A stretch of 64,000 nt of DNA. Source: JBPOFM01 sp051252455 (lineage in GTDB: Bacteria > Bacteroidota > Bacteroidia > Flavobacteriales > Flavobacteriaceae). The position numbers and the translations under genes are program-made. Numbering within the stretch: position 1 is the stretch's first letter; the number at the start of each line of letters is the position of its first letter. A model generated the notes under the pieces. The model was not told the origin of the DNA, ran no database searches, and saw only the letters and a program-made list of their open reading frames with translations. This document shows positions 61,401-64,000 of this stretch, in pieces. Location of the stretch: positions 186,001-250,000 of the forward strand of contig JBPOFM010000001.1 of the NCBI GenBank assembly GCA_051252455.1, in the 5' to 3' direction.

Positions 61401-63506
61401 TTAATTATCTATGTACCAATTAAACAAATCGGTACGTACTCCTAGACTGAACCAAACTGTATTGCTTTTAAAAGTCGTCGCAGTTTCAGCCTCTGGATTG
61501 AAATTTCTGAAACTAATATTGGTAAACAATTTTAAATGACTCACAGGGTTAATTACATAACCTCCTTGGAGTTCAGCATTGAATGTAGTGACTTTATTAC
61601 CTTGTCCTATCTGCACACCGTTATTAAAAGGTCTTTCGTTATAATTTCGATAGATGTCGCCTCCATAACTAAAATCATCCTCAGTAGTATTGAAATCGAA
61701 TCCTCTGGTACCAAAAATGAATTTAGCGTCCGCAAACCAACGACCAAGGTCATAACGACCGATAAAAATGACTTCCCTGAAATTGGCTCCCCAAAGATGC
61801 GCCATTGGTTGATTGTTGTGGCCGTAATTAAGAACAACGGTATTATGAGAATAGGTATAAGGTCGCACTTGGTTATATTCAAATTGAAGTAGCAAATTAT
61901 CGATCTTGAAGGCATCGTAATATTTTAAGCCCAATTGATAGCCAAACTTATTTCTCCAACTCTTATTTCCAGCGGTGACATCGTCAAGGGCAAATTCGTC
62001 GAGAATAAACTGGCCATATAAATTAATTTTATTGTTCCATTTGTATTTGGCTGAAGCTCCCAAAATTGCATTACCAGCGTCTTGACCTGTTTCAAACTCA
62101 ATTGCACGATAAAAAATCACTGGGTTTAAATAGTTTAAGTCGAAACCTCTATCATTATCATTCGCCCACATAACAGACTCGAATAAGCCAATATTTAATC
62201 TTTTGGAAACATTCCAACTTAAATAGTGATTCGCTATATATTTTGTCTTAAACGCGCCATCTTCTGTCACTTCAGCCCGAACGTCTCGCAAAGAGGTCCA
62301 AGTGTTGGTGTATTTAAGTTTCCAGAATGTTGTATTCAGTTTGATATATGGATATGGACTGGCGACATCACTCTGTAATAAAGAACGATAGCCATCACCA
62401 ATAAAATTTTTACCATGACCGAACTGAATATTAATAAAACTGGCTGGCGCATAAGACAAGTAACCTTCTGCTACAGGATAATCAAAACCATTATCCTTAA
62501 AATTCTTTGAAACACCACGACCAGGAACGATGGCTGGGTCGCTATCCGTTCTTAAACTGTAGGCATACTGATTATAATATTGAGCAAAACGACCTTGACT
62601 TTCGAAAACAGATGCTGAAAAATTGAATTTTCTACCCAAACCTCCTTGAATGTAGAACCCTCGTGTGTTGTTGTATGTTGTACTAAAATCGGCCTCTGTG
62701 TCCTTTCCGATTTGCAAATCAAAGACAGGGTCTATGGTAAACCAAAAATCTTTTCCTTGAATTTGCACCAAATGTTCATCCCAAAGTTTACGAGACCACC
62801 AAGATTCGCTTCCTTTGACCAATGCTTCTTTTTCGGCTTTAAAATCGTAATATTTTGCAACATCTTCATAAACAAATGGCTTTACAGCAGTATGACTGTT
62901 GGTTCCTAAACCATTCATCTCTCCATCAAAGCGAGCATAGTAATGATGCGTAAATGGAATATTTAGTTGACTGCTATATTCTAAATCTTCATATTTGACA
63001 ATAGTTTTATTGATACTATCATATTCTTGTGAAACGGTCTCATTCAAATCCTGAACCTGCTTCATAGCAGCTTTTTCTTCTAAAGCTGCCTGAATTTCCA
63101 CAGGATTAATTAATGGGATTTTAATGCCTAAAGAATATTGAACATAGGTCGGTTTTCCGTTGTAGGTACCTGGTTCTACTTTTGGTAATGAATCAAACAC
63201 ACGTTTAGTCTCATTCTTTAATTCATCATAGGTAGCATCAACATACACAAGTCCCACTTTACCCTCTTTATCAACTTCAAAAAGCACTTTGACATCACCT
63301 TTGTAGTTTTCGTCCGCAACAATTTGAGGCACCTTGAAATTCTCAAAAATGAATTGATTGATTTTAGTATTGAAACAGGATTTTAAATTTTCAAAGGGTT
63401 CAGATTCACATTCTGGAAACACTGGAGGTTTTTCATATGTGGTCGCATTCTGGGAAAACCCATTGAGTTGAAAGCATATAAAAACGAATAGGAAGAATTT
63501 CTTCAT
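61401..63506 (-). CDS. remB: RemB-like gliding motility protein, TonB-like N domain plus outer-membrane barrel
   Basis: 701 residues. Signal peptide to GFSQ (about 19). Residues about 24-132 look like a TonB C-terminal domain: PVFPECES at 28-35, Cys44, VKVLFEVDKEGKVG near 72-85. Residues about 180-701 are outer-membrane barrel strands (FNFSASVFESQGRFAQYYNQYAYSLR, GYLSYAPASFINIQFGHGKNFIGDGYRSLL). The pattern fits RemB, needed for full spreading in Flavobacterium johnsoniae; the symbol is given on remembered family pattern only. The adjacent tonB gene shares the PVFPxCES start. Confidence 0.72.
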   Translation of the reverse strand: MKKFFLFVFICFQLNGFSQNATTYEKPPVFPECESEPFENLKSCFNTKINQFIFENFKVPQIVADENYKGDVKVLFEVDKEGKVGLVYVDATYDELKNETKRVFDSLPKVEPGTYNGKPTYVQYSLGIKIPLINPVEIQAALEEKAAMKQVQDLNETVSQEYDSINKTIVKYEDLEYSSQLNIPFTHHYYARFDGEMNGLGTNSHTAVKPFVYEDVAKYYDFKAEKEALVKGSESWWSRKLWDEHLVQIQGKDFWFTIDPVFDLQIGKDTEADFSTTYNNTRGFYIQGGLGRKFNFSASVFESQGRFAQYYNQYAYSLRTDSDPAIVPGRGVSKNFKDNGFDYPVAEGYLSYAPASFINIQFGHGKNFIGDGYRSLLQSDVASPYPYIKLNTTFWKLKYTNTWTSLRDVRAEVTEDGAFKTKYIANHYLSWNVSKRLNIGLFESVMWANDNDRGFDLNYLNPVIFYRAIEFETGQDAGNAILGASAKYKWNNKINLYGQFILDEFALDDVTAGNKSWRNKFGYQLGLKYYDAFKIDNLLLQFEYNQVRPYTYSHNTVVLNYGHNNQPMAHLWGANFREVIFIGRYDLGRWFADAKFIFGTRGFDFNTTEDDFSYGGDIYRNYNERPFNNGVQIGQGNKVTTFNAELQGGYVINPVSHLKLFTNISFRNFNPEAETATTFKSNTVWFSLGVRTDLFNWYIDN

Positions 63507-63533
63507 AAGATGGTAGCAACCTTTTTAGTGGTC

Positions 63534-63541
63534 GAAAGATA
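63534..63541 (-). promoter_or_regulatory. Possible -7 element of remB
   Basis: On the minus strand TATCTTTC differs in one base from TAnnTTTG and lies 28 bases before the remB start. The -33 region has no good TTG. Confidence 0.4.
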
Positions 63542-63566
63542 CTATTTTTTTCAAAATGACTAAATT

Positions 63567-63598
63567 AAAAAACCGTTATCCAAGAAAGATAACGGTTT
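63567..63598 (-). terminator. Terminator after tonB
   Basis: AAACCGTTATC and GATAACGGTTT form an 11-bp perfect stem with a 7-base loop; on the minus strand a T run follows. It separates tonB from remB. Confidence 0.85.
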
Positions 63599-63621
63599 AA
63601 GAATCTGTTTTGTCTGTATAT

Positions 63622-64000
63622 TTATTCCACTTGAAATGCGATAGGCAAATTATAAACGACGGCAACTGGTGTGTCACGTTGCATTCCTGGTTTCATTACA
63701 GGGATTTTCCCCACCACACGTTCGGCTTCTTTTTCCAATTGCGAATAAGGCGAACGTGTCTTGATATCGGTCACTTGACCAGTTGCATCAATCTTGAATT
63801 GCACCTGTATTTTTTGAACACCTTTTAAGCCCAAATCTTGAGCTACGTCAGTATTAAACCTTCTTTGAATGAGTTTTGCCATCTGTTCAGACATACAGTC
63901 CATGCGTTCTTTATTGTTTTTAGCAGATTCACAACCTGGGAACACTGGCACAATCTCCACGTTGTCCATATTATAATCTTTTGGTATGTCAATGATAGGT
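63622..64000 (-). CDS. Energy transducer TonB, N-terminus cut by window edge
   Basis: At least 126 codons of C-terminal domain; the frame is open past the ATG at 63969 to the right edge (PIIDIPKDYNMDNVEIVPVFPGCES), so that ATG is internal. Signatures: PVFPGCES, Cys in DCMSEQMAK, IQVQFKIDATGQVTDIK and VVGKIPVMKPGMQRDTPVAVVYNLPIAF. Couples proton-motive force of ExbB/ExbD to outer-membrane receptors. Ends at its own terminator. Confidence 0.9.
   Translation of the reverse strand, partial: PIIDIPKDYNMDNVEIVPVFPGCESAKNNKERMDCMSEQMAKLIQRRFNTDVAQDLGLKGVQKIQVQFKIDATGQVTDIKTRSPYSQLEKEAERVVGKIPVMKPGMQRDTPVAVVYNLPIAFQVE

Noticed and set aside
1..64000. CRISPR array, insertion sequence or integron
   Set aside because: No regularly spaced repeats, transposase or integrase was seen on either strand.

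Overview
The window looks like a chromosomal segment of a marine-type member of the Flavobacteriaceae (Bacteroidota). The evidence is the AT-rich sequence, Bacteroidota-type promoters (TTG near -33 and TAnnTTTG near -7), almost no Shine-Dalgarno sites, a short 287-residue primary sigma factor, and clade-specific families: GLPGLI, PorP/SprF, a RemB-like gliding protein, a type IX secretion sorting domain, a FolK-deoxynucleoside kinase fusion and DUF6089. The genus cannot be fixed from the sequence alone. Nothing here looks like a recent island: I see no transposase, integrase, phage structural gene or CRISPR array.

Layout, left part (1-18 kb): polyphosphate kinase (cut by the left edge), a deoxynucleoside kinase and a secreted protein run leftward. 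A GLPGLI protein and its partner outer-membrane receptor run rightward. A YegP-type protein is followed by two tRNA genes (Leu-UAA and Gly-GCC) with a decayed second copy of the tRNA-Leu 3' end and terminator. Then come mutS, a SpoU-type RNA methyltransferase, folK-dNK, a queuosine-precursor-type transporter, an AsmA-like protein, the primary sigma factor and ribosomal protein S21.

Middle part (18-48 kb): a leucine-rich T9SS cargo protein, a DUF2797 protein and a GH3 family enzyme. The proteostasis set clpX-clpP-tig follows, then a small membrane protein, a lipoprotein, a hydrolase and pdxJ. The envelope-biogenesis cluster CBS-nadK-DUF6089-uppS-bamA-ompH-ompH-murI links undecaprenyl phosphate synthesis, outer-membrane protein assembly, Skp-like chaperones and the peptidoglycan precursor D-glutamate. 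After it lie a gamma carbonic anhydrase-like protein, a LytTR regulator with its TPR histidine kinase, a SIMPL/vWA envelope gene pair, a PorP/SprF protein, an Nfu iron-sulfur carrier, dodecin, DUF1304 and an MscS channel.

Right part (47-64 kb), almost all leftward: an ABC efflux operon (ATPase, two MacB-type permeases, two periplasmic adaptors, one TolC) that runs on into a TlpA-like thioredoxin and tsaB. Next is a cytochrome oxidase assembly operon (cyoE, two subunit III paralogues, subunit IV, an SCO protein, a cysteine-free SCO-like relative, DUF420 and a tiny CxxC membrane protein). The window ends with the RemB-like protein and a TonB cut by the right edge.

Most of the window is conserved core genome. 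The points most worth a second look are the decayed tRNA-Leu duplication, the SIMPL/vWA pair beside a LytTR two-component system, the metal-ligand-free SCO relative, the large insertion in oxidase subunit III, the shared TonB-like domain of RemB and TonB, and a 12-bp hairpin just upstream of the nfu promoter.
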